A stretch of DNA of 64,000 bases from Rhizophagus irregularis (lineage: Eukaryota > Glomeromycota > Glomeromycetes > Glomerales > Glomeraceae): positions 2,728,001-2,792,000 of the forward strand of contig NC_089439.1 in NCBI RefSeq assembly GCF_026210795.1. The letters run 5' to 3'. Below are positions 12,275 to 20,507 of this stretch, piece after piece. Made by a program: the position numbers and the translations under genes. Numbering within the stretch: position 1 is the stretch's first letter; each line of letters begins with the position of its first letter. The notes beneath the pieces are model-generated. The model saw only the letters and a list, made by a program, of their open reading frames with translations, did not search any database and was not told where the DNA came from.

Positions 12275-13235
12275 CACTGAAACTAATAGTTCCAGTGTTT
12301 TTACATGTAAAATTAAAATGAAAAACGCTAGAACTAATGATTCTAGCATTTTTACATGTAAAATTAAAAAAAAAATGCCAAAACTAATAGTTTTGGTATT
12401 TTTACATGTAAAATCAAAATGAAAACGCCAGAACTAATGATTCTGGTATTTTTACATGTAAAATCAAAATGAAAAATGCCAGAACTAATGATTCTGGCAT
12501 TTTTACATGTAAAATCAAAATGAAAAATGCCAGAACTAATGATTCTGGCATTTTTACATGTAAAATCAAAATGAAAAATGCCAGAACTAATGATTCTGGC
12601 ATTTTTACATGTAAAATTGAAAAAAAAAAATGCTGAAACTATCAGTTTTGATATTTTTACATGTATAAAATTAAAAAAATGCTGGAACTAATGATTCTGG
12701 CATTTTTACATGTAAAATCAAAAACAAAATGCCGAAACTATCAGTTTTGGCGTTTTTACATGTAAAATCAAAATGAAAAATGTCGGAACTAATGATTCTG
12801 GCGTTTTTACATGTAAAATTGAAAAAAAATGCCGAAACTATCAGTTTTGGCATTTTTACATGTAAAATCAAAATGAAATATGCCAGAACTAATGATTCTG
12901 GTATTTTTACATGTAAAATCAAAATGAAAAATGCTGGAACTAATGATTCTGGCGTTTTTACATGTAAAATCAAAATGAAAAATGCCGGAACTAATGATTC
13001 TGGCGTTTTTATATGTAAAATTGAAAAAAAATGCCGAAACTATCAGTTTGGGCATTTTTACATGTAAAATCAAAATGAAAAATGCCAGAACTAATGATTC
13101 CACTGTTTTTACATGTAAAATCAAAATGAAAAATGCCAAAACTAATAATTCTGGCATTTTTACATTTAAAATCAAAAAAAAATGCTGAAACAAATAGTTT
13201 TAGCATTTTTATATATAAAAACAAAAGTAAAATGC
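12275..13235. repeat. Hairpin tandem array, about 19 units of about 51 bp
   Basis: Each unit has a near-perfect palindrome of about 21 bp, for example GCCAGAACTAATGATTCTGGC with its outer base omitted (CCAGAACTAATGATTCTGG), then ATTTTTACATGTAAAAT and a short A-rich spacer. Stem variants change on both arms together: CTAGAAC with GTTCTAG-type arms, CCGAAAC with GTTTTGG, and CACTGAAAC with GTTCCAGTG. Because the period is close to 51 bp (17 codons), several strands and frames stay open for 60-128 codons; those frames are by-products, not genes. Four more units lie at 33985-34165. Confidence 0.9.
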
Positions 13236-13536
13236 TGGGACCTGACGTTTTTTCAATAAAAATTAAAAAAAATCTTTTTTTTTTAATTAAAAACGTCGAA
13301 CCTGACGTTTTTTGTATAATTAATAAAAAAATGTTACAAAACATTTTTTTAATTAAAATATTTAATAATAAAACTTCGGGTAACCTGAGTTACCTGAAGT
13401 GACCTGAATACTTTCAGGTAAAATAGGTCAGGTCGGGTCAGAATAGTTTATCTGACCCGACCTGACCTGAAAAAAAATTTCAGTTTAGGTTAAGCCAGAT
13501 AATCGGCACATTTCAAGCCTATGTAGAAAGCTATAC
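13236..13536. repeat. Degenerate array end and AGGTCA-rich terminal segment
   Basis: The last hairpin units decay into CTGACGTTTTTT blocks (13240-13315). A segment with repeated GGTCAGGTCGGGTCAG-type words follows at 13375-13490, including the palindromic pair GGGTCAG/CTGACCC around 13435-13460. This matches the ends of elements near 21400-21540 and 34166-34335. No coding sequence is present. Confidence 0.55.
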
Positions 13537-14700
13537 GGTTTGAACTGGAAGCCCAATCCAGCTGACCAAAAATTTGGTTCAGTTCTCGGTTCAGTTTTGA
13601 AACTAGAACTGTTTAGTTCAATTCAGTTCTATTTTATTTTAAAAAAAAATGCAAAAATCAAAATAATTCAGCAACCAGTGATCGTATAAAAACAAGCAAT
13701 AGCTCATTAGAATTGTCTCATCGAGACACGTTGAATAGTAGTAAGATCATCTTTCTAGTCTCGATATATCATGAGATAATCAATGCTAAATATCTTTTAT
13801 AAAACTAGCAATAGAATCATATTTATTGATCTTAGAGAGATGATTTTGGCATCATTTAATAGGCCTTAATGAGGCAAATCTAATGAGGCTTTTTTTCATT
13901 TTTTTATGATCACTACATAACAAATTATCTTAATTTTCACATTTTTTTAAATTTTTGAATGTCAAAAAATAAAAATTCCAATCTAAGATAGAACTCATCT
14001 TCTACTGATTGTATTTGAATGATTTTTAGCTTATTAGAACCGTCTCTGTGAGATGAGTTGAATGATGGTAAGATCATATCTCTAGCATCGATAAATACCT
14101 TTCTAATGCTAATTTTCTAAAATTGCTTAGCATGATTTATTTCAAGATAGAGACATGATCTTACCGTCATTCAACTCGTCTTACAGGGACGATTTTAATG
14201 AGCTAAAGATCGTTCTATTACAATCAGTAGAAGATGAGTTCTATCTTAGATCAGAATTTTTATTTTTTGACATTCAAAAATTTAAAAAAATGTGAAAATT
14301 AAGATAATTTGTTATGTAGTGATCATAAAAAAATGAAAAAAGCCTCATTAGATTCGCCTCATTAAGGCCTATCGAATGATGCCAAGATCATTTCTCTGGG
14401 ATAAATAGATATGATTCTATCACTAGGTTTATAAAAATAAATGTTTAGCGTTGATTATCTCGTGATATATTAAGCCTACGACTAGAGAGATGATTTTACT
14501 ACCATTTGATGTGTCTCAATAAGACAAGTCTAATGAGCTATTGCTCATCTTTATACGATCACTAGCTACCAAGTTATTTTGATTTTTGCATTTTTTTTTT
14601 AAAATCAGATAGAATTGAACTGAACTGAATAGTTCCAGTTCAGTTTTCATTCAGTTTTAGTTTTTACCCGAACCAGAAAAAAACTGCACTGAACTGATCT
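13537..14700. repeat. Giant foldback, arms of about 545 bp
   Basis: The sequence from about 13575 to 14110 is repeated inverted from about 14125 to 14667, with the centre near 14112-14137 (TGCTAATTTT / AAAATTGCTTAGCA). The outermost arm is a GGTTCAGTT-rich segment, and further in lies a GATCACTACATAACAAATTA block. Within each arm a shorter motif (AGCTCATTAGAA, CGTCTC, GAGACG, GTAAGATCAT, TCTCTAG) occurs more than once and in both orientations, so the foldback is itself built from smaller foldbacks. The same motif is the core of the element at 24464-24987. There is no coding sequence. A transcript would form long double-stranded RNA. Confidence 0.85.
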
Positions 14701-15011
14701 ATTCAGAACTTTAATTACACAGGACCCCAAACATCACATATATAACTCATAACTGATCTGCATGAATTTAGCACTTTTTGCTCCTGTTAAAATAGACCTA
14801 ATTTGCTAAAAATCAAATTATCACATTTTAAATCTATACTAATTTGTTAAAATTCAAAATATGAGTTATAGTAAAATTTTAAATAATATAGGTTTAAATT
14901 TGCTTAATAAAATATAATTTCAGTTTATTAAAATTATTTGTAGATTGGTAAATTTAATTATCAATTAACAATCTTTTTTTTTATTATCAATAAAAAAGTA
15001 AATAATTAATA

Positions 15012-15268
15012 ACAACTGACTTTTTACCAAAAAAGACCCTTTTTTTATTTTCAGTTTTTTTGCAATTATCTTGGCATCCAGTGATCCGATTTATGCAGAT
15101 TTTTTTTATTTTATAGAATTTGATAAGGGTTACAAAACAAAAAAAAGTTCGCATAAATTGAACCACTGGATGCTGAGATAATCACAAAAAATGTGATTTT
15201 TTTTTGAAATTTAAGCCAATTTGCTAAAAAGTTACTCTCTGAGTTGTATATGTAATGTCTGGGGTTCT
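15012..15268. mobile_element. Truncated foldback element of the 15466-15762 family
   Basis: This segment is absent from copy 1 of the host repeat. Its arms (ATTATCTTGGCATCCAGTGA and the inverted CCACTGGATGCTGAGATAAT) match the arms of the intact element at 15466-15762. Its right end TGTCTGGGGTTCT resembles an AGGACCCC terminus in reverse. The expected left terminus is missing, so it appears truncated by about 40 bp, and no target duplication could be set. Confidence 0.55.
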
Positions 15269-15345
15269 ATATAAATTAAACTGTCAATTTTTATAATTTA
15301 TAATTAAAAATATGTAGATTATAGATAAAATAATAATTAATAAAA

Positions 15346-16055
15346 GGATTTTGTTTTTTATCGCCATGGCGATGCATCGCCAGTGTCACGTGATTTTATA
15401 ATTCTGGCCAGAATTAAAAGATCGTTAAAGAAATATCCTTTTTTGGAAGTTTTGTGTAACAAAAAAGGACCCCAGATATCTAATATAAAGGTCATAATGG
15501 ACTTTTGGCCAAAAACACCCCTTTTTGCTGAAACTCAAAAAATCGTTTTTTGTAAATATCTCAGCATCCAGTAATTCAATTTTAATGAACTTTTTTTTAT
15601 TTTGTAGCCCTCATTTAGCTCTACAATTTAAAAAAAAGTTCATCAAAATTGGACCACTGGATGCCGAGATATTTACAAAAAACGATTTTTTGAGCCCCTG
15701 AAAAATGGGCCAATCTGCCGAAAGTGTGACTTATGACCTGTTTTGAAGATATCCGGGGTCCTAACAAAAACTTGAATTTTGCTGAAAATAAAATTGCCTT
15801 TTTTGGATTATGTAATGTTACCTAAAGATTCAAAAAAGGATATTTTGGCCAGCGTTATAAAATTTGGCCAAAATTAAGACGTTGACGTATAGAGTCCGAC
15901 AAATAGTATTTTTTGCACTGAAAAAATTCTAAGTCCCCAGAATAAATAATAAAAATGGAAAACTAGAGGATGTGATGTGGGGTGACAAATTATTCATATA
16001 TGTAAAGTCACGTGACACTTGTGAACTATCGCTATGGCGATTTTTTATAAAATCC
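15346..16055. mobile_element. MULE-type MITE (GGATTTT ends) with 9-bp duplication
   Basis: The terminal inverted repeats are GGATTTTGTTTTTTATCGCC and GGATTTTATAAAAAATCGCC (right end read in reverse). They are followed by CATGGCGAT/CATAGCGAT and a shared GTCACGTGA block. TTAATAAAA is repeated exactly at 15337-15345 and 16056-16064, and copy 1 of the host repeat has a single TTAATAAAA at the matching place. The 9-bp duplication and GGA termini match the adjacent Mutator-like element. The short frame at 15383-15574 spans a nested insertion and is not a gene. Confidence 0.88.
15466..15762. mobile_element. 297-bp AGGACCCC foldback inside the MITE
   Basis: The ends AGGACCCCAGATATC and, in reverse, AGGACCCCGGATATC border a 297-bp element. 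AACAAAAA is repeated exactly at 15458-15465 and 15763-15770. The internal arms (AATATCTCAGCATCCAG and inverted CTGGATGCCGAGATATT) fold back on each other. It belongs to the same terminal family as the outermost element of the nest. Confidence 0.85.
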
Positions 16056-16137
16056 TTAATAAAAATAATAAATTAAAGGAAAAAGTAATTTATCAACCCC
16101 CAATGCATCGACTTCCTTTGTGAAATGTTTAATTTAT

Positions 16138-16221
16138 ACATATTAATAATGGTAAAATGCGAGATATTTTACTTTTTAATTATAGTGACGCAGACACGCA
16201 GGTTCGATTTCTGCACTGGGC
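16138..16221 (+). tRNA. tRNA-like unit in left MULE terminus
   Basis: The segment ends with a good T-arm: GCAGGTTCGATTTCTGC, then ACTGGGC and directly a run of eight T (Pol III terminator-like). A D-loop-like AATGGTA lies upstream. The region between (ATATTTTACTTTTTAATTATAG, abbreviated here) aligns with the anticodon region of the right-hand unit but is longer by about 10 nt (GACGCAGACAC), so a proper cloverleaf does not form. Probably a decayed tRNA-like promoter unit rather than a functional tRNA. Confidence 0.4.
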
Positions 16222-16598
16222 TTTTTTTTGTTTATTTTTTGTGTGACGCGTAAAACTGCTCTAGGTGATGACAATTCAGATAGGCGTATACGATTTTAGT
16301 AATAATCAGCATGTGCTGTGTAGTCAAGTTTACATTTTCGTTCACACGCCCTCTCTCTCATCATTCTTTGCAATTATTAATTATTCACGATGCATATATT
16401 CCCCTTTTTACCTTTCCTTGCAACATATACTTCCTTTCCTTGCGGTATTTCACCCTTTTCTATTTTACCGTTGCGATATTTTCCTTTGCAATATTTTCTT
16501 TTTTTCTTTTTTTCTGGCTTCAATGGAAACATGAATTACAACATCAAAAATAACTCAACGAGCCTTCATACAGAAAAGACACTTGCGAGTTGAACAAT

Positions 16599-18842
16599 AT
16601 GCGATCAATTTATCAGCAATTGGGTAAGAGTAATGGCTTTGGTGTGATAAAAGACAAAGTTATTAAGAAGGGAGTTGAAATAAGGAAAAGGACATATATA
16701 TGCGAATATGGAAGAAAATATACATGCAAATCTGCGAAAGAAACTAGCACCAAAAAGATGTTATGCTCGTGGCATGTTAATGTTTCTTATCCCAAAGTGA
16801 ATAATCCAGATTTTGCGATTTTTATTAATAAAATTGTGGATGAACATAATCATGACCTGAGCGTCGAAGCAGTTAAATTTGGGGAAGATAAGAAGTTTAA
16901 TGATGAAATGGTAAGGGATATCCAATTTATGACCGATCACTGTAAAATGGGAGCGACCGCGCAGAGAAGATATTTGGAAGGAAAATATCCTGCTCATCCC
17001 ATTTACAGTCAAGACTTATATGCAACGATCAAAAAGTTTCAACCCACGGCAAAGTCACTTTCAAATGACACTACGCAAATGTCAGATTGGTTAGATGAGC
17101 AAAAAGAACGAGATTCTAGATGGATTATAGCACGAGGATGGGATGACGATAACATATTAACGCACTTGTTATGGATGACGCCAGAGCAGGTAGAGAGCTG
17201 GATTCAATTTAGCGATTGCGTTATCAATGACATTACGCATAAAACGAATCGATACGGGATGGCGTTATTACTTTTCGTGGGATTTGATCAAAATATGCAA
17301 AACATTATTTTTGCACAAAGTCTAACCATTGATGAAAGCAAGCAATCTCACGCTTGGCTTTTTAGACAGATTGTTGAAGCTATTGGTATTCATCCAACTG
17401 TAATTATGACAGATTCCGATCTGGCCATTGACGCTGCAGTTAAGGAGGTATTTGCAAAAACGTATCCAGTTCATTGCGCATTTCATATAACGCAAAATCT
17501 TCATAAAAACCTCCGAAAGCCTCTTGGAGATCATTATGAAAAATTTCTTCAAGATTTTTACAGGTGTAGGAATAGCCTTGTCTGAACAATATTTCACAAT
17601 CGTTTTATGAAATTGATTGAGGACTATTCCCAAAGCAAGACTTACCTAGAGGGATTATACACATCAAAGGAAAGTACTGGGCGCATTCTACACAAGTTTT
17701 AGATTCACCGGAAGAATAATTGCTACTTCTCGCGTTGAATCTGTAAATGCATGCATTAAAAGAATGCTATTCAACTCTGATGTCTCTCACTCTCATGCGA
17801 ACTTATGTCGAAATGAAATATGTTACTTGATGAACAGGATAAAAAGAACATATATCAATACTGGAAGCTCGCAATACCTTCTGTTAAGAATCAGGAGCAT
17901 GCAAATTTTTTTTTCACTGAGGTGGATAAATATTGTCAGAGTTTTCTCACGCCAGCAATCCTAAAGTTGCAACGCGATGAAATCAATTAGTCCCTCTATT
18001 ATGCTGCAAATCTAATCGATGAACAAGATATTGTTGTAATTAATGAAGTATCCTATGATGATGAATGTGCTGAAAGTCCTCAGGCTACTATAGAACAATT
18101 AATAGAAGTTAGTGGTCGTGATAATGTGAAGGAAATATGGGCGGTTAGAGTAGAAAATTCGTTAATAGCGAAGCATTATGTCATTCTCCTGAAGAACGAT
18201 GCGCATATGTGTTCTTGCTTTATGATTATTTGAAAAGGGGTAGTTTGCAGACATTATTTTTAAGTAATATTAAACACTTGCGAAGCTAGGTTTCATATTC
18301 GACTTATCCCATCTAGATGGTATCAAAAAGATAAAGATGCGTAACATGAAGCATTTATTGTTGCTGATAAGTTTCAAAACGGAATGTTCACAAATGCGAT
18401 ACAAGAAAATAATGTTGGATATCTATGTGCTATTGATAAAGAAAAGGAAGACCTTCTTGAACATCGGATGAATCTTCTTGATGAAAAGATCATGTATGAT
18501 ACACTTCATGGGACATACAAAAAAGCTTTGCAAAAAGCTTTACAGACGAAGACGGATTCATTACGCTTGATCAAAATTCTAGAGGATTTTGCCAATGAAG
18601 ATAGCGAATTTGAATCTGAAGACGAAAGATTAGGTGAGAAAGAATTTGACGAGAATGACAAGGAGAATATAAACCCATTCCAGCTAGGAAATCTAAAAAT
18701 CAGGTGTGGTAAAGGAAGATCGGCAGATACAAGAAGGTATAAAGCATCAAATGAGAAGGATCAAAGCGAAAAAACAAAGCAACGAAGGCGTTGCAAGAAA
18801 TGTAGCAATTTGGGACACTACCAAAAGAATTGTAATGCTTAG
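16599..18842 (+). pseudogene. MULE transposase pseudogene (FAR1-type, MULE DDE, SWIM, zinc knuckle)
   Basis: The first open part (ATG at 16599 to a stop at 17585) holds an N-terminal FAR1/WRKY-GCM1-like zinc-binding region (YICEYGRKYTCKS, MLCSWHV, DEHNHDLS). The MULE catalytic domain follows, with the first Asp in VINDITHKTNRYG, the second in VIMTDSDLAID, and a CAFHITQNLHKN helix. After 17585 the frame is broken. SRVESVNACIKR (about 17725) carries the catalytic Glu in another frame. Later fragments show a SWIM-type pattern (HMCSCFMII, then GVVCRHYF, about 18205-18255). The final open part (18384-18842) ends with a CCHC knuckle, CKKCSNLGHYQKNC. At least two frameshifts and several stops (for example a TGA inside the SWIM region) make it non-functional. 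It lies within the MULE ends described at 16078-19191. Confidence 0.85.
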
Positions 18843-19011
18843 TTCTTTAGTAAATAAAGATTCTTTAATACTTTCTTTACTGTTAATCATTCTTGAATGC
18901 GCTTTGACGCATGCATATATTTAATCACGTGTTATATGTAATGTAACTTAGTCACTGAACAAAATTCTGGATGTTTAAAAAAAAAAAATAAATAAATAAA
19001 AGACCCAGTGC

Positions 19012-19081
19012 AGGAATCGAACCTGCATCTCTATGATAAAAAGTATATTATCAAGTGTTCTACCAATTGAATTAACTGAGC
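19012..19081 (-). tRNA. tRNA-like unit in right MULE terminus
   Basis: Read on the minus strand, this 70-nt segment starts GCTCAGT and ends ACTGGGT plus one base, giving a seven-pair acceptor stem with two G-U pairs. It has an A-box-like TAATTCAATTGG, a D-loop AATTGGTA, and a perfect T-arm GCAGGTTCGATTCCTGC containing a full B-box (GGTTCGATTCC). A TTTT run follows immediately. The anticodon arm (GATAA, TATACTTT, TTATC) has an 8-nt loop, so no anticodon can be assigned with confidence. It aligns with the left-end unit at 16138-16221. A transcript would run inward, antisense to the transposase. Confidence 0.55.
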
Positions 19082-19581
19082 AATTTTTTTTTATTATTAA
19101 TAAATAAAGGTTTATTTATATATATGTGTGTTTTGTGATTTGATCACATAGGGGGGTCGATGCATCGGGAGGTTGATAAATTACAAAATCCTAAATTAAA
19201 TATAAATAATTATTAAAAAATAAAATGTTGCGAAACTAATCAGATGGTTTTTGGCTGGCATTATGCTTAATTTTGGCCGGAATTATACTTAATTTTGGCC
19301 AAAATATAACCCAGACCCCAAAACCAATATTTTTAAAAATATTATCTATAAAAGTTAAAAAAAAAGAATAAGTTAAATTTTAAAAAAAAGTACCAATTTG
19401 CTCAAATATAAAATATGACTTTGTAAAATTAACACAATTTGCTAAAACTCATAATTATGACTATTAATTAATTTTCAATCAATTTGCTCTATCTAAAATT
19501 ATAAGTTTAACCTAATTTTAATTGAATTTGCTAAAATTCAAATGTGAGTTATATATGTGATATCCAGGGTCTTAATTACGC

Positions 19582-20507
19582 TGATAGGAATGGTTAGGTT
19601 AGTTTTGATGCTGGTATAATCCTGGAGCATAAGTCTTATTGAACGGACCTGTGAACAGATCCTGTTAAGACCAGTTCGAGACCAGTGCTGTTAAGTTATT
19701 TATAGATTTTATGAATTTAGTAATAATTAAATATAAAAAAAGTGAGTTGCGATATTAGGATTCATTTTTTATATTGATTTTATATAAAAAAAGTGAGTTG
19801 CAATATCATGATTTACTTTTTTATATTGATTTTATATAAAAAAAGTGAGTTGCGGTATCTAGTGTTGTGATCTGTCAATCTGTCAATCCATCAATCCATG
19901 GATTTATCTGATTCAAAAATCATCCAGATCATCTGGATCATTCAGATCATTCATCTAAACTAATCCATTATCTGTTATTTCTATGTTTTAATGGATTAGA
20001 TCTGAATCATCCAGATTGTACATATAACAATTTTTATCTGGATTAAATCAGATTTTCATCCAGATCATCCATTTATTTTCAAACCAAATTGAATGGATGA
20101 CGGATTCATTCAGATCACAATACTAGCAGTATTACGACTCACTTTTTATATTGATTTTATATAAAAAAATGAGTTGCGGTATCACGATTCACCTTTTTAT
20201 ATAATTTTAATATAAAAATGTGAATCGCAATATCACAACTCATTTTTTATATGATTTTAATAATATAAAAATTGTATTGCAATATTGCAGTGCACTTTTT
20301 TTATAATTTATAATTACTTAAAATCAAATTTACAGCAAATTATACATATATAATTTAAACATATAGATCTCTTATAATCTTATTGGCTAGGACTTTTTAG
20401 GACCTAGTTTGCTTCTGGTCTAAAATTTGGACCTAAAGATCTGCAAAACAGGTCCTAGGACCAGGTCTTTAGGTTCATGACCTAGGATTTTACCATCCCT
20501 AATTACA
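19582..20507. repeat. Composite repeat with GTGAGTTGC palindromic tandem units
   Basis: About eight irregular units built on GTGAGTTGCGATAT, a short spacer, and TTTTATATTGATTTTATATA run from about 19735 to 20290. Related arrays occur at 21620-21960, 54905-55070 and 61787-61940. The whole block is bounded by AGGAATGGTTAGG on the left and, in reverse, AGGGATGGTAAAATCCTAGG on the right (about 19593-20502), which may be the terminal repeats of one element. No coding capacity. Confidence 0.5.
19860..20125. mobile_element. 266-bp hAT-type MITE in the palindromic array
   Basis: Inverted ends TAGTGTTGTGATCTG and (in reverse) TAGTATTGTGATCTG. The flanks GCGGTATC (19852-19859) and GCAGTATT (20126-20133) are the same array position and form an 8-bp duplication with two transitions. 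The interior is rich in ATCCAGATCATC-type words. Non-coding. Confidence 0.7.

Larger units (their letters stand above)
16078..19191. mobile_element. 3.1-kb Mutator-like element (MULE)
   Basis: Left end GGAAAAAGTAATTTATCAAC and right end, in reverse, GGATTTTGTAATTTATCAAC. Similarity continues through AATGCATCGAC / GATGCATCGAC. TAAATTAAA is repeated exactly at 16069-16077 and 19192-19200; the uninterrupted host copy near 11384-11395 has the same site once. A 9-bp duplication is typical of Mutator-like transposons. Inside are a plus-strand MULE transposase pseudogene (16599-18842) and two inward-facing tRNA-like units, one just inside each terminus. Confidence 0.9.
14721..19573. mobile_element. 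AGGACCCC-TIR element, copy 2, interrupted by nested insertions
   Basis: The left end AGGACCCCAAACATCACATA matches copy 1. The right end (reverse AAGACCCTGGATATCACATA) matches it with two substitutions. The flanks AATTACAC (14713-14720) and AATTACGC (19574-19581) form an 8-bp duplication with one mismatch. Aligning this copy to the uninterrupted one at 11120-11766 shows three added segments, at about 15012-15268, 15346-16055 and 16078-19191. The last two have exact target duplications inside this element. The element's own sequence is non-coding. Confidence 0.8.

Noticed and set aside
12275-13235. CRISPR-like regular repeat array
   Set aside because: There are no unique spacers: both the palindrome and the connecting sequence repeat. 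The window is plainly eukaryotic with spliceosomal introns.
12414-13402. Long overlapping reading frames on both strands in the hairpin array
   Set aside because: The unit length is near 51 bp, a multiple of three, so any stop-free unit gives long frames. The peptides are repeats of one word and have no start context.
15383-15574. Short plus-strand frame in the MITE
   Set aside because: It runs across the boundary of the nested element at 15466 and has no coding signature.
16265-16593. Three overlapping frames before the MULE transposase
   Set aside because: They are T/C-rich leader sequence read in different frames, with no domain. The sequence probably belongs to the 5' leader of the transposase gene.
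19012-19081. A functional nuclear tRNA gene with assigned anticodon
   Set aside because: The anticodon loop is 8 nt or longer and the acceptor stem needs two G-U pairs. Its position in a transposon end with a degraded partner argues for a tRNA-like relic or promoter.
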